A stretch of 64,000 bases of DNA from Collimonas pratensis (GCF_001584185.1 NZ_CP013234.1:1302001-1366000); one strand, 5' to 3'; shown: positions 43,895-53,315, counted from the first letter of the stretch. Notes: generated by a model from the letters alone, not told the origin. Made by a program: numbers and translations.

Positions 43895-45694
43895 TCAGTG
43901 TTTTTCAACATCGAGGTACTCCCAGTCCGCCTGCAGGATAGGGTGGCGCTTGAAGCCCTTGATCCACGGCCGTATCATCCAGTTGCGCAAACGCGACGTT
44001 GTCAGCACCCAGGCGGTGTCGGCTTCCATCTGGCGGCTCATGTCGATATACAGCTGATTGCGCTCCGGTCCCGGAGGCAAGGCCTTGGCCTTGACATACA
44101 GGGCGTCATAGGCTGGCGAGCTATAGCAGCCATTATTTCCTTGTCCTACATTCGGGCCGTACAGCAGTTGCATGAAGTTGTCGCCTTCCGGGTAGTCCGC
44201 ATTCCACGAGCCATTCCACATCATCAGTTTGCATTCGGTTGCGGCCTTCAGGTTGTCGGCAAAATTGCTCACCTTGAATTCGGCGCGAATACCAATCTTG
44301 TCGAGTCCGCGCTTCCAGATCTCTGAGAAAACCGTGCCGATTGCGTTTGCTTCCGTCGCAATTTTCAAGGTCAGCGGTTTACCGTCCGGCAGGGTGCGGT
44401 AACCGTCGACGCCGCGCTTATAGTTGAAGCGGTCAAGCAATTTGTTTGCCAGCACCGGATCGTAGGCGATGCTGTTGCGGTAGCTGGGGTCATGGCCAAC
44501 CACGCCTTCAGGGATCGCCATTTGTGCTTTTACCGCCAGGCCGAGGCGCGCCTGGCTGATTTCATCGTCAATGTTATAAGCCATCGCAATCGCACGCCGC
44601 AGGGCATTTTTTTCCAGGCTGTTGCCGCCAATCAATGGATCCCTGTAGTTCAGGAAGGTGTAGACCACGCCTGCTTCAGTGATGGTGTCGAGGCGAATGC
44701 CTTCGTCAATGAAGGATTGCTTCAGTTTTTTGCCGTCGAGAACGGTCGGGGCGGCCGCCTGGGGCAGGTAGTCAAAATCGATCTGTTTGCCCTGGAAGGC
44801 TAGCCAGCGCGATTGCTCTTCCTCGATGATGCTGATTTCGACGCGCCCGACCTGCGGCATTTTCTTGCCCTTCATATCGTGCACCAGCTGATCGTCCCAG
44901 GCCGAGCCGGACGATTTGAAGTCCCAGGTATAGCCGCGGTATTCGGGGTTGGCGACCAAAACGATTTTGCTGCGCGGTACGTACTGTTCCAGCATGTAAG
45001 GGCCGGTGCCGACCGGATGGGCTTGGATCTGGTCGCCATAGGCGTCCACAACTTCACGCGCTTGCGCACCCAGGGCGATGAATCCCATGATGTACAGGAA
45101 ATTGTAGTCCGGAGCCGTGAGCGTTATCTTCAAGGTATAACGGTCGGGCGTCTGCAAACCGCTGACCGGAGCGTCGTAGTCGAATTTGCCGGTTTTTTTC
45201 GCATTGGCGATCAGCTCATCCATGCCGCTGATCTTGCCCTGCAATACGTTGGCATTGGGCGAGCGGTTCTTCGGATCGAGAGTGCGTTTGAAGATATACG
45301 CATAGTCTGCGGCGGTCAGCTCACGGCGTACGCCCTTGAAAGCCGGGTCAGGAGAAAAATAAATTCCCTTCTTGATATGGAAAACGTAGGTCTTGCCGCC
45401 ATCGCTGACTTCTGGCATCGCCTCTGCCGTTCCGGGCACCAGCTTGGATGGGCGCGCCAGATAGTCATAAGTCAGCAAGCGTTCAAAAATGGCTTCGCTG
45501 ACCCAGCTGGAATAGGCGTTATAGGTGCGCACCATGTCGAAACCATCATCCGCTGCTTCCAGCGCCACACGCACCACTTTGGACGGATCCGCCGGATTAT
45601 TGCCTGCCTGAGCAGGAAATGCTGCACCTGCGACACACGAAATGAGCATTAATGGTGCAATGCACGATTGCGTTATTTGCTGAAAGTTCCACAT
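43895..45694 (-). CDS. peptide ABC transporter substrate-binding protein, copy 3
   Basis: This 599-residue periplasmic protein is the third paralogue and the one nearest the divergent receptor gene. It shares long blocks with copy 2 (LIKKG-type binding groove, GIYFSPDPAFKGVRRELTA, QIDFDYLPQAAAPTVLDG) and keeps the C-terminal RLRNWMIRPWIKGFKRHPI. A signal peptide is present (IAPLMLISCVAGAAFPAQAGN). I chose ATG 45694 (MWNFQQ); another start at 45721 is possible. Divergence among the three binding proteins suggests different peptide preferences feeding one transporter. Confidence 0.92.
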   Translation of the reverse strand: MWNFQQITQSCIAPLMLISCVAGAAFPAQAGNNPADPSKVVRVALEAADDGFDMVRTYNAYSSWVSEAIFERLLTYDYLARPSKLVPGTAEAMPEVSDGGKTYVFHIKKGIYFSPDPAFKGVRRELTAADYAYIFKRTLDPKNRSPNANVLQGKISGMDELIANAKKTGKFDYDAPVSGLQTPDRYTLKITLTAPDYNFLYIMGFIALGAQAREVVDAYGDQIQAHPVGTGPYMLEQYVPRSKIVLVANPEYRGYTWDFKSSGSAWDDQLVHDMKGKKMPQVGRVEISIIEEEQSRWLAFQGKQIDFDYLPQAAAPTVLDGKKLKQSFIDEGIRLDTITEAGVVYTFLNYRDPLIGGNSLEKNALRRAIAMAYNIDDEISQARLGLAVKAQMAIPEGVVGHDPSYRNSIAYDPVLANKLLDRFNYKRGVDGYRTLPDGKPLTLKIATEANAIGTVFSEIWKRGLDKIGIRAEFKVSNFADNLKAATECKLMMWNGSWNADYPEGDNFMQLLYGPNVGQGNNGCYSSPAYDALYVKAKALPPGPERNQLYIDMSRQMEADTAWVLTTSRLRNWMIRPWIKGFKRHPILQADWEYLDVEKH

Positions 45695-46159
45695 AATCCA
45701 GTCTCTATTTCCTTGCCACATGGCAGTTAAATGTTCCGCATTCTAGGCCCAAACAGCCCGAGAAATGGCGTAGTTTCGCCATTAAATCAACCTATGCGAC
45801 TTTACTTATACTTATATGCGTATTTGTTATTTGGCGTATATAAGCAACAGTTCGCAGGCGTTGCCCAAATTAAATGCTGTTTTTATTTTTTTTAGGATAC
45901 ACTATTTTAGCTGCATTAAAACCTGTGGCATATTTTTTGCTTGTAGCTTTAGGCGGAAATGTTGCTGGCAAACAATCACAAATTGGTACCAGTAAAGTTG
46001 CCGTGCAGTTTGTTTTACTCGCGAAAAAAATCTGCTTTTTGGTCGTTGTTGTGCAAAAGATTTTGGACGCATCGCTCAGAAGGCGATTAACAAATCGTAC
46101 TTAGATTTACTATAAAACTTAAATTTCAACTCTAACTTTTACCCATAGGGAGTTTGGTT
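45695..46159. promoter_or_regulatory. divergent promoter region between binding-protein copy 3 and the receptor gene
   Basis: This 465-base AT-rich gap separates the ABC cluster (minus strand) from the receptor and Ton cluster (plus strand) and should hold both promoters. An inverted repeat AATGGCG (45764-45770), 6-base spacer, CGCCATT (45777-45783) lies 70-90 bases upstream of copy 3 and is a candidate operator. A small hydrophobic plus-strand frame (45874-46104) is not supported by a ribosome site and looks spurious. No Fur-box-like sequence was seen. Confidence 0.5.
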
Positions 46160-48871
46160 ATGATGAAGGAACGGGGATTGCCACGTTCGCTGCGACTGAT
46201 GTTTTCAGGCGGCGTAGCTGTTGGGCTAGGTCTGTTGGCCCATTCAGTGCAGGCGCAGGAGACAAAGACGGACGATGCTCCACAACAAATGCAACGGGTC
46301 GAAATTACTGGCTCATCGATTAAACGTATTGCGGCTGAGGGTATTTCACCGATCACCGTGATCAAGGCCGACGATTTCACCAAGATGGGATCGACTACAG
46401 CGGCTGAAGTGCTGTCCAATATTTCGGGCAACCAGACACAATTCAACACCTCGTCCAACGTGGGCGCCGGCAAGACTGTCGGTGCTGCTGCAGACTTGCG
46501 TGGCCTGGGCTCCAACAAGACACTGGTTCTGCTGAACGGCCGCCGTCTGGCCAACAGCGCGTTCGACGGTTCGGCAGTCGATTTGAACGTCATTCCAATC
46601 GCAGCGCTCGACCGCGTTGAAGTACTCCGCGACGGCGCGTCTGCGATCTACGGTACCGACGCTATCGGCGGCGTTATCAACTTCATCACCAAGCGTTCTT
46701 ACACTGGCTTGAACGTCAGCGGCGAAGGCATCCTGCCGCAGCAATCGGGCGGAGCTGAAAAGCGCGTCAACGTTTTGGGCGGTATCGGCGACCTGGACAA
46801 GGATGGCTACAACTTCTTCGGCGTGATCGACTATCACACCCAGAACGGTGTGAAAGCCAGCGACCGCGATTTTTCCAAACTGGGCGGCCAAAACCCAGGT
46901 GTCGGCCTGAACGCCAGCAGCGGCAATTCCTATCCGGCTAACTTCACCGATGTCGGTTCGGGTAACAGCAGCAACCCTTATGCAGGCAACTGCAGCTCCG
47001 TGTCGCCATATGCCTTCAACAAGAGCGGAATTTGCCGCTACAACAGCCAGGCAACTATCGGCATCGTCCCGAAAACAGAGGAAATCGCTGTGATCGGCAA
47101 GGGTACTTTCAAGCTGGGTGCTGACGATACAGCCTCGATTGAATACCTGCACTCGCAAAGCAAGGTGAGAACCTATGTTGCGGGCGACGTGTTCGCCGGC
47201 GACGTTAGCGGCACCGGCAGCGACTATTACATCACCAGCAGCAGCCCGTACTACCCAGGCAACGGCATTACGCCAGCCAACGCTACCGCCAGCGGCGGCC
47301 CGTTGTCGCTCAACTGGCGTTCGCAGGATGCCGGCAATCGTGTGACTGAATCCAAGAACAGCACCGATCGTTTGCTGCTGAGCCTGGAAGGCACAAAGTT
47401 CGGCTGGGATTACAAGACTGGCCTGTCCTACTCGGTCAGCAAGGCAGAAGACAACCTGGCTGGCGGCTACCTGAACAACGATATGGTCAAGGCTGGCTTG
47501 CTGAGCGGCGTGATCAATCCGTTTGGCCCGCAAAATGCAGCTGGTACAGCTTTCCTGAACAGCGCCCAGCTGTACGGTACTTATGAAGATGCACGTACGC
47601 AAACCACAGCGCTCGACTTCACTGCCAGCCGTGAGCTGTTCCAGTTGCCAGCCGGTCCGGTGGGCTTCGCGATTGGTGGCGAGTACCGCAAGGAAAAGGC
47701 GAACTTCAACGTTGACCATGCACTGGCCGACCTCGATTCGAGCACTGGTTCGCAGGACGCCCAATCGTCTTCCGGTCAGCGTAACGTCAAAGCTGTGTTT
47801 ACAGAGCTGAGCGTACCGATTGTCAAGAGCCTGGAAGCACAGCTGGCAGCACGCTACGACCGCTACAGCGATGTCGGCGGCACGATCAATCCTAAGATCG
47901 GCTTCCGTTGGCAGCCTGCCAAGCAAATCATGTTCCGTACTTCGTACAGCACTGGTTTCCGCGCTCCAAGCCTGTATGAGCTGAATGATCCGAACTCGAA
48001 GACATTTACCAACAGCGCCTACAACGATCCAGTCCTGTGCCCAGGCGGTAATGTAGCTGCCGGCGGTGTTGCTGCACGCGATTGCGGCCAGCAATTCTTC
48101 AAGCTGCAAGGCGGCAACAAGGATCTGCAACCTGAAAAATCGAACTCCTTCACGCTGGGCATGGTGATTGAGCCGATTCCAACGGTGACAGCTTCTGTCG
48201 ACTACTTCAACATCAAGATCAAGAACCAGATCTCGACGATCCCTGAAGCCGATATTTTCGGTGATCCAACCAAGTATGCGGGCAACTATGTGCGCAATGC
48301 GGATGGTTCGTTGAACTACGTCACGGATACCAACGTCAATCTGGGCAACGTTCACACTTCGGGTTTCGATATCGGCGCCGCATGGCGCTTGCCGAAGACT
48401 GCATGGGGTAATTTCGGTCTGTCGCTGGATGGCACTTATGTCACCCAATACGACTATCAAACCGAAACCGGCGGCGCTTACCTGAACAACCTGGGTGTCT
48501 ACGGCGGCGGCGTCGGTGCTGCTGGCGGCGTGGTGTTCCGCTGGCGTCATACTGCTACGCTGAACTGGAGCCAAGGCCCATGGAGCGCAGCAATGCAGCA
48601 AGTCTATACAACCGGCTATCGCGATCAGAACGGTCCTAACGTTGTCGATGCATACAAGAACCACACAGTCGGTTCCTATACGCGTTACAACCTGTCGGGT
48701 AGCTATACCGGCTTCAAGAACCTGACTCTGACTGCAGGCATCAAGAACCTGTTCAATACAAACCCACCGGGCACAAATGTAACCGACAACTTCCAGTACG
48801 GTTACGATGCACGTTACGGCGATGCTATTGGTCGCGCGTTCTTTATCCGTGGCAACTATCAGTTCTTCTGA
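46160..48871 (+). CDS. TonB-dependent outer-membrane receptor
   Basis: This 903-residue receptor has a signal peptide (FSGGVAVGLGLLAHSVQAQ), an N-terminal plug from about residue 45 (RVEITGSSIKRIAAEGISPITVI, LRGLGSNKTLVLLNGRRLAN, EVLRDGASAIYGTDAIGGVINFIT) and a large beta-barrel ending in Phe (FIRGNYQFF). There is no extra N-terminal signalling domain, so it is a transporter rather than a transducer. GAG upstream supports ATG 46160, though a TTG at 46154 is also open. It is divergent from the peptide ABC cluster and upstream of its own tonB/exb genes. Peptides or a peptide-like siderophore are the likely cargo (inference). Confidence 0.93.
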   Translation: MMKERGLPRSLRLMFSGGVAVGLGLLAHSVQAQETKTDDAPQQMQRVEITGSSIKRIAAEGISPITVIKADDFTKMGSTTAAEVLSNISGNQTQFNTSSNVGAGKTVGAAADLRGLGSNKTLVLLNGRRLANSAFDGSAVDLNVIPIAALDRVEVLRDGASAIYGTDAIGGVINFITKRSYTGLNVSGEGILPQQSGGAEKRVNVLGGIGDLDKDGYNFFGVIDYHTQNGVKASDRDFSKLGGQNPGVGLNASSGNSYPANFTDVGSGNSSNPYAGNCSSVSPYAFNKSGICRYNSQATIGIVPKTEEIAVIGKGTFKLGADDTASIEYLHSQSKVRTYVAGDVFAGDVSGTGSDYYITSSSPYYPGNGITPANATASGGPLSLNWRSQDAGNRVTESKNSTDRLLLSLEGTKFGWDYKTGLSYSVSKAEDNLAGGYLNNDMVKAGLLSGVINPFGPQNAAGTAFLNSAQLYGTYEDARTQTTALDFTASRELFQLPAGPVGFAIGGEYRKEKANFNVDHALADLDSSTGSQDAQSSSGQRNVKAVFTELSVPIVKSLEAQLAARYDRYSDVGGTINPKIGFRWQPAKQIMFRTSYSTGFRAPSLYELNDPNSKTFTNSAYNDPVLCPGGNVAAGGVAARDCGQQFFKLQGGNKDLQPEKSNSFTLGMVIEPIPTVTASVDYFNIKIKNQISTIPEADIFGDPTKYAGNYVRNADGSLNYVTDTNVNLGNVHTSGFDIGAAWRLPKTAWGNFGLSLDGTYVTQYDYQTETGGAYLNNLGVYGGGVGAAGGVVFRWRHTATLNWSQGPWSAAMQQVYTTGYRDQNGPNVVDAYKNHTVGSYTRYNLSGSYTGFKNLTLTAGIKNLFNTNPPGTNVTDNFQYGYDARYGDAIGRAFFIRGNYQFF

Positions 48872-48909
48872 TAGCGGAAATCAATTGACTTAAGCACTAT
48901 TCGTAAGTA

Positions 48910-48940
48910 AACCACCTGGGAAGTTTTCCAGGTGGTTTTG
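48910..48940 (+). terminator. intrinsic terminator of the receptor gene
   Basis: AACCACCTGG (48910-48919) pairs with CCAGGTGGTT (48928-48937), followed by TTTGGCTTTT. The hairpin is convincing but the T-run is short. The remaining bases to 49186 hold no gene and probably the tonB promoter; GGAGGAAAGAGG lies just before the tonB start. Confidence 0.8.
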
Positions 48941-49186
48941 GCTTTTCCGAATACATAAGTTAAGTAGCATCTTTCTGCTGTTTTAGGAGTCATTGATGTA
49001 GTATTTACGGATACGCAGAAATTGAGTGGTGGCAGATTGGTATCTTTGTAAGGTTTGTATTGAAAATACCAGAATGGTGCACCACGGCAGGTACAATTTT
49101 TGCGTTATCGTATCTGGGCAGTAGTTCACTCATCAGATTGCAGGCAGTTCTGGCAATTGAATAATGTAGTATCGGAGGAAAGAGGC

Positions 49187-49840
49187 ATGGATTTCACGCA
49201 GGATGGGAGAAACCCTTCCAAGAATGTAGTTGGCATCAGCGTGGTGGTTCTTCTGCATGTGGCGCTAATTTATGCGCTGGTTACTGGTCTCGCCCGCAAG
49301 GTCGTTGAAGTGATTCAACAACCGGTCGAAACCAAGATCATTGAGGAGATCAAACCGCCACCGCCGCCGCCACCACCGAAACAGGTTGTACCGCCACCGC
49401 CAAAATCGGTTGCGCCGCCACCACCGTTCGTACCTCCACCAGAGGTAAAGGTAACACCGCCGCCAACAGAGAACGTGATTGCAGCAGTCACCAATGTCAA
49501 ACCACCGACAAATGATTTGCCGACTTCTGTAGCACAACCTTCGACCACCGGTGAAGCAGGTCCTTCGCATACCAGCGCAAAAATTTCTGGCAATTGCGAA
49601 AAGCCGGAGTATCCGAGAACTTCTTTGCGTAATGAAGAAGAGGGTACCGTGACTGTCAGACTGACGATTGGTCCTGACGGTAACGTGATCGATTCTGCAG
49701 TTGAAAAGGGCAGCGGTTTCAAGGATCTGGACAGAGCCACGGTGAAAGCCTGGAGCCTGTGCCATTTCACCCCGGCCATGGCCGACGGTAAACCCGTGCA
49801 GTCAACGACAAAAATGCAGTATGTCTGGAAGCTCGAATAA
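49187..49840 (+). CDS. tonB: TonB energy transducer
   Basis: This 217-residue protein has a single N-terminal membrane helix (VVGISVVVLLHVALIYALVTGL, with the His that contacts ExbB) and a periplasmic Pro-rich spacer (about residues 55-115, KPPPPPPPPKQVVPPPPK). The C-terminal TonB domain (YPRTSLRNEEEGTVTVRLTIGPDG) ends VQSTTKMQYVWKLE. It spans the periplasm and passes proton-motive energy from ExbB/ExbD to receptors. The ATG at 49187 has GGAGGAAAGAGG upstream. Its place right after the receptor gene suggests that the pair is dedicated. Confidence 0.95.
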   Translation: MDFTQDGRNPSKNVVGISVVVLLHVALIYALVTGLARKVVEVIQQPVETKIIEEIKPPPPPPPPKQVVPPPPKSVAPPPPFVPPPEVKVTPPPTENVIAAVTNVKPPTNDLPTSVAQPSTTGEAGPSHTSAKISGNCEKPEYPRTSLRNEEEGTVTVRLTIGPDGNVIDSAVEKGSGFKDLDRATVKAWSLCHFTPAMADGKPVQSTTKMQYVWKLE

Positions 49841-49908
49841 TCGACGTGTAGAACCACTACGTTGTCCGTTATCCTAGCAATCTAATTTATAAAATTTGGA
49901 GTATTAGT

Positions 49909-50853
49909 ATGTCTACCACTCGTAATCGCTTATCCGCCCTGGCTGCCGCTCTGATGATCTCCGCCGTGACGATCTCGCCGCTGGCCGCAATCGCCCAGAC
50001 ACCAGCCGCAGCACCGGCTGCCGCAGCTTCCGCTCCTGCTGCCGCTTCCGCACCGGCCACAGCCGACGCGCCTAAAGCTGCTGACGCAGCCGCAGCGTCG
50101 CTGGTCGACACCCCAACCCCACCGCCAGCACCTGCTGACCACGAAACCGTCAACAATCCCTACGGCCTGGACGCCCTGTGGAAAGGCGGCGACTTCGTCG
50201 CCCGCGGTACCTTGATCATCCTGGTGCTGATGTCGATGGGCAGCTGGTACATCATCATCACCAAGCTGATCGAGCAGGTGAAACTGATGGGCCAGGCTAA
50301 CAACGCCAAAAAGACATTCTGGAAAGCCGGTACGGTTGAAGCTGGCGTCGCCGGCCTCAAGCCGAACAGCGCTTACCGCTTCATCGCTGAAAACGGCGTG
50401 AACTCCACACATCACCACGACGGCGCCCTGCTGGAGCAGATCGACCTGAACACCTGGGTCACCATGTCGATCCAGCGTTCGGTCGAAAAAGTCCAAAGCC
50501 GCCTGCAAGACGGCCTGGCATTCTTGGCAACGGTCGGTTCGACTGCACCGTTCGTCGGTCTGTTCGGTACCGTCTGGGGTATTTACCACGCGCTGACAGC
50601 GATCGGTATCGCCGGCCAGGCGTCGATCGACAAGGTTGCCGGTCCGGTCGGTGAAGCGCTGATCATGACCGCCATCGGTCTGGCAGTGGCTGTGCCTGCG
50701 GTGCTGGGTTACAACTGGCTGGTCCGCCGCAACAAGAGCGCAATGGAAGAAATCCGTTCGTTCAGCGCCGACCTGCACTCGGTCCTGCTGAGCGGCGTGA
50801 TGTCGTCGAGCTCGGCGGTCCAGGTTGCCCATATCAATAAAAAGGTTGGCTAA
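49909..50853 (+). CDS. exbB: ExbB proton-channel protein
   Basis: This 314-residue MotA/TolQ/ExbB-family protein has a long, signal-like N-terminus followed by an Ala/Pro-rich stretch (residues about 30-75). It then has three membrane helices of the ExbB core, including GLAFLATVGSTAPFVGLFGTVWGIYHAL and GEALIMTAIGLAVAVPAVLGYNWLVRRN. The N-terminal extension is typical of the larger ExbB form found with TonB2-type systems. The ATG at 49909 follows TTGGAG. It overlaps nothing and is 2 bases from exbD. Confidence 0.93.
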   Translation: MSTTRNRLSALAAALMISAVTISPLAAIAQTPAAAPAAAASAPAAASAPATADAPKAADAAAASLVDTPTPPPAPADHETVNNPYGLDALWKGGDFVARGTLIILVLMSMGSWYIIITKLIEQVKLMGQANNAKKTFWKAGTVEAGVAGLKPNSAYRFIAENGVNSTHHHDGALLEQIDLNTWVTMSIQRSVEKVQSRLQDGLAFLATVGSTAPFVGLFGTVWGIYHALTAIGIAGQASIDKVAGPVGEALIMTAIGLAVAVPAVLGYNWLVRRNKSAMEEIRSFSADLHSVLLSGVMSSSSAVQVAHINKKVG

Positions 50854-50855
50854 TC

Positions 50856-51284
50856 ATGGCGATGTCACTCGGCTCTCCCGATGGGGATGAAGACGAAGTG
50901 ATCGGCACGATCAACACGACGCCGCTGGTCGACGTCATGCTGGTCTTGCTGATCATCTTCCTGATCACGATCCCGGTGGTGACACACACGATTCCAGTGA
51001 AGCTGCCGAACGAATTCGACGAACCTTATAAAACCAAGCCAGAAAACATCAACCTGGCGGTGAATAAGCAAGGCGACATGTTCTGGAACGAGCAACTGGT
51101 GCCGAATACGACGACTTTGCTGGCCAAGCTGAAGGAAGTGGCGGTAGAAGTGCCACAACCGGAACTGCATATCCGCGGCGACCAGCAAACCAAGTATGAA
51201 TACATCGGCAAGGTGATCCTGACTGCGCAGCGGGCAGGGATTGCCAAGATCGGGTTCATTACCGAACCGCCGGCACGCAACTGA
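50856..51284 (+). CDS. exbD: ExbD accessory protein, copy 1
   Basis: This 142-residue protein has the ExbD/TolR layout: one N-terminal helix with the essential Asp (INTTPLVDVMLVLLIIFLITIPVV) and a periplasmic domain ending RAGIAKIGFITEPPARN. Together with ExbB it forms the proton channel that powers TonB. It starts 2 bases after exbB. A second, related copy follows after 116 bases. Confidence 0.93.
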   Translation: MAMSLGSPDGDEDEVIGTINTTPLVDVMLVLLIIFLITIPVVTHTIPVKLPNEFDEPYKTKPENINLAVNKQGDMFWNEQLVPNTTTLLAKLKEVAVEVPQPELHIRGDQQTKYEYIGKVILTAQRAGIAKIGFITEPPARN

Positions 51285-51300
51285 TCCCTTTGTCAGGGAC

Positions 51301-51382
51301 GTAGGGTGGGCAGGCCGTTTTGCCCACGCGTTATGTGCAGGACATGCGTGCAGCAACGCGCGGGCACAGGTGCCCACCCTAC
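51301..51382. repeat. REP-like palindromic element between the two exbD genes
   Basis: GTAGGGTGGGCA (51301-51312) is the perfect inverse of TGCCCACCCTAC (51371-51382). Inside, TGCCCACGCGTT (51320-51331) faces AACGCGCGGGCA (51355-51366), its inverse with one mismatch. The 82-base element folds into a long cruciform-type hairpin. The outer motif GTAGGGTGGGCA is a widespread bacterial interspersed repeat sequence, so this looks like an inserted non-autonomous element within the exb operon. Confidence 0.75.
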
Positions 51383-51400
51383 AATCTTAGGAGTATTGCA

Positions 51401-51835
51401 ATGGGTATGAATGTAGGTTCTTCGGGCGGCAACGCCAATGATCCGGAACCGATGATGGAAATGAACATGACGCCGCTGATCGACGTCATGCTGGTGCTGA
51501 TCATCATGCTGATCATCACGATTCCGATCCAGAATCATGCGATCAAGCTGAACATGCCGACCGGTAATCCGCCGCCGCCGCTGGCTCTGCCAGTGGTTGA
51601 TACGGTGGACATCGATCCGACAGGAACAGTGATGTGGAACGGTACGCCGATGGCGAGCCGGGCCGAACTGGAAGATCGCCTGAAGACGGTGGTCGCCGGC
51701 GGCAACATCGATGAAGTGCATCTGCGGCCGAACAAGGCGGTGGAGTACAAGTCTGTGGCGGCCGTGATGGCGTCGGCGCAGCGCTTGGGCGTCACCAAGA
51801 TCGGCATCGTCGGCAATGAGCAGTTCATGGAGTAA
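51401..51835 (+). CDS. exbD: ExbD accessory protein, copy 2
   Basis: This 144-residue ExbD/TolR-family protein differs clearly from copy 1 but keeps the helix with Asp (MTPLIDVMLVLIIMLIITIPIQNHAIKL) and the C-terminal LGVTKIGIVGNEQF. Two ExbD proteins beside one ExbB occur in other TonB clusters that also carry a TPR protein. The ATG at 51401 has TAGGAG upstream; a start at 51407 is less likely. Confidence 0.9.
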   Translation: MGMNVGSSGGNANDPEPMMEMNMTPLIDVMLVLIIMLIITIPIQNHAIKLNMPTGNPPPPLALPVVDTVDIDPTGTVMWNGTPMASRAELEDRLKTVVAGGNIDEVHLRPNKAVEYKSVAAVMASAQRLGVTKIGIVGNEQFME

Positions 51836-51866
51836 CAATTAGGTTTTGTTTTTTTGCACCATATAA

Positions 51867-51906
51867 TAGGCAGGTTTAGGGCGCGCCCTGGAACCTGCCT
51901 ATTTTC
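51867..51906 (+). terminator. terminator-like hairpin between exbD copy 2 and the TPR gene
   Basis: TAGGCAGGTT (51867-51876) pairs with AACCTGCCTA (51892-51901) around a nested palindrome AGGGCGCGCCCT, followed by TTTTCGTTTTCG. The stem is strong, the T-run interrupted. The TPR gene starts 22 bases later, so the hairpin may only partly stop transcription and set the ratio of exb to TPR expression. Confidence 0.6.
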
Positions 51907-51927
51907 GTTTTCGATTGAAAGAATGCC

Positions 51928-53202
51928 ATGTCAAAATTACGCTTCGCTCCCATGTTTGTGTTGTTGGCTGCAGTCGGTTTCAACGCGACGCTTCCTGTCT
52001 TGGGTCTCACTCAAAGCGCTTATGCTGCCGATGATGCAGACAAGGCGAAAGTCGAAACCGTGCGCCCTGAAATCGGTACGCCGCTGCAGGCCGCACAAGC
52101 CTTGATGAAAGAACAGAAGTACAAGGAAGCGCTGGCAAAAATAGCGGAAACAGACGCTGTCGGCGACAAGACGGCCTATGAAACCTATACCATCGACCGC
52201 ATGCGCGGCGCCGCCGCGGCAAGTGCAGGCGATGCCGATCTGGCAGCCAAGTCGTTCCAGGCCGTGATTGCTTCCGGGCGCCTGGCACCTGCTGACCAAG
52301 CCAAGATCGTGAAGGCTCTCGGCAGCTTGTATTACGAAGCGCAGAATTATCCAAAGGCCATCGAATGGCTATCGCGCTCCCTCAAGGAAAGCGGCAGCGA
52401 TCCGGAAACCCGCACGCTGCTGGTCCAATCCTATTATCTGAGCAATGACATTCCACGCGCCACCACCGAACTGCAGGCAGACATCGCGGCGGATGAAGCT
52501 GCCGGCCGCACGCCGACCGAGATCACCCTGAAGCTGCTGATCAGTTGCGCGCTGAAGAGCAATGACAAGGCTGCTTATCTGGCCACGCTGGAAAAACTGA
52601 ACACCTATTATCCGAAGAAGGAATACTGGGCCGACCTGATCAACAAGGTGCAGTCCAAGCCAGGCTTTTCCGACCGCCTGATACTCGACGTCTATCGCTT
52701 GAAAGCTGCTACGGTACAGCTGCAGACCAGCACAGAATTCACCGATATGGCGCAGCTAGCCTTGTTGGCGGGTTTCCCCGCCGAAGCCAAGAAAACCCTG
52801 GAGCAGGGATATCAGGCAGGTTTGCTGGGAAGCGGTCCGGATGCGGCCAAGCAAAAGCGTTTGCGTGACCAGGCGACCAAGGCTGCTGCCGATGACCTGA
52901 AAACCATGGCGCAAAGTGAAGCTTCGGTTGCCAGTTCCAAGGAAGGCACCGGGCAAATCAATCTCGGCTACGCGCTGGTAACGGCCGGACAGTTTGACAA
53001 GGGCCTGGCGCTGATGGAAGACGGCTTGAAGAAGAGCGGCGTCAAACGTAGCGAAGACGCTAAATTACATCTGGGTATCGCATACCAGATGGCCGGCCAG
53101 AAAGACAAGGCGATCCAGGCCTTCAAATCGGTGCAGGGAACGGATGGCGTTGCCGATCTGGCGCGCCTGTGGGTGATGCAGGTGAATCATCCGGTCAATT
53201 GA
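51928..53202 (+). CDS. TPR-repeat periplasmic protein linked to the Ton system
   Basis: This 424-residue protein begins with a signal peptide (FVLLAAVGFNATLPVLGLTQSAYA) and consists of helical repeats of TPR type, for example near KIVKALGSLYYEAQNYPKAIEWLSRSL and YALVTAGQFDKGLALMEDGLKK. In vibrios a TPR-type protein (TtpC) acts with a TonB2 system, and TPR genes follow tonB/exb genes in several other gamma-proteobacteria. A role in the same complex is plausible here but not shown. It is the last gene of the tonB-exb series. Confidence 0.82.
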   Translation: MSKLRFAPMFVLLAAVGFNATLPVLGLTQSAYAADDADKAKVETVRPEIGTPLQAAQALMKEQKYKEALAKIAETDAVGDKTAYETYTIDRMRGAAAASAGDADLAAKSFQAVIASGRLAPADQAKIVKALGSLYYEAQNYPKAIEWLSRSLKESGSDPETRTLLVQSYYLSNDIPRATTELQADIAADEAAGRTPTEITLKLLISCALKSNDKAAYLATLEKLNTYYPKKEYWADLINKVQSKPGFSDRLILDVYRLKAATVQLQTSTEFTDMAQLALLAGFPAEAKKTLEQGYQAGLLGSGPDAAKQKRLRDQATKAAADDLKTMAQSEASVASSKEGTGQINLGYALVTAGQFDKGLALMEDGLKKSGVKRSEDAKLHLGIAYQMAGQKDKAIQAFKSVQGTDGVADLARLWVMQVNHPVN

Positions 53203-53315
53203 TTCCGCTGGATAATTGCTAGGAATCAGACACAGAGTCGTTTGCGGTTATCTGCAGCGACTCTGTTTTTGTATTCGGAGGGAGCGGCGCTATTGCTGGC
53301 CTGCTCCCGAACCGT

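Noticed and set aside
45874..46104. A 76-codon hydrophobic frame in the receptor promoter region
   Set aside because: AT-rich sequence gives chance hydrophobic frames; no ribosome site and no repeat in other frames.
46346..48664. A 772-codon open frame antisense to the receptor gene
   Set aside because: It is a shadow: the receptor on the other strand has clear domains, and the antisense protein has no family features and no ribosome site.
51301..51382. Possible CRISPR repeat
   Set aside because: Only a single palindromic element with no spacer-repeat periodicity.
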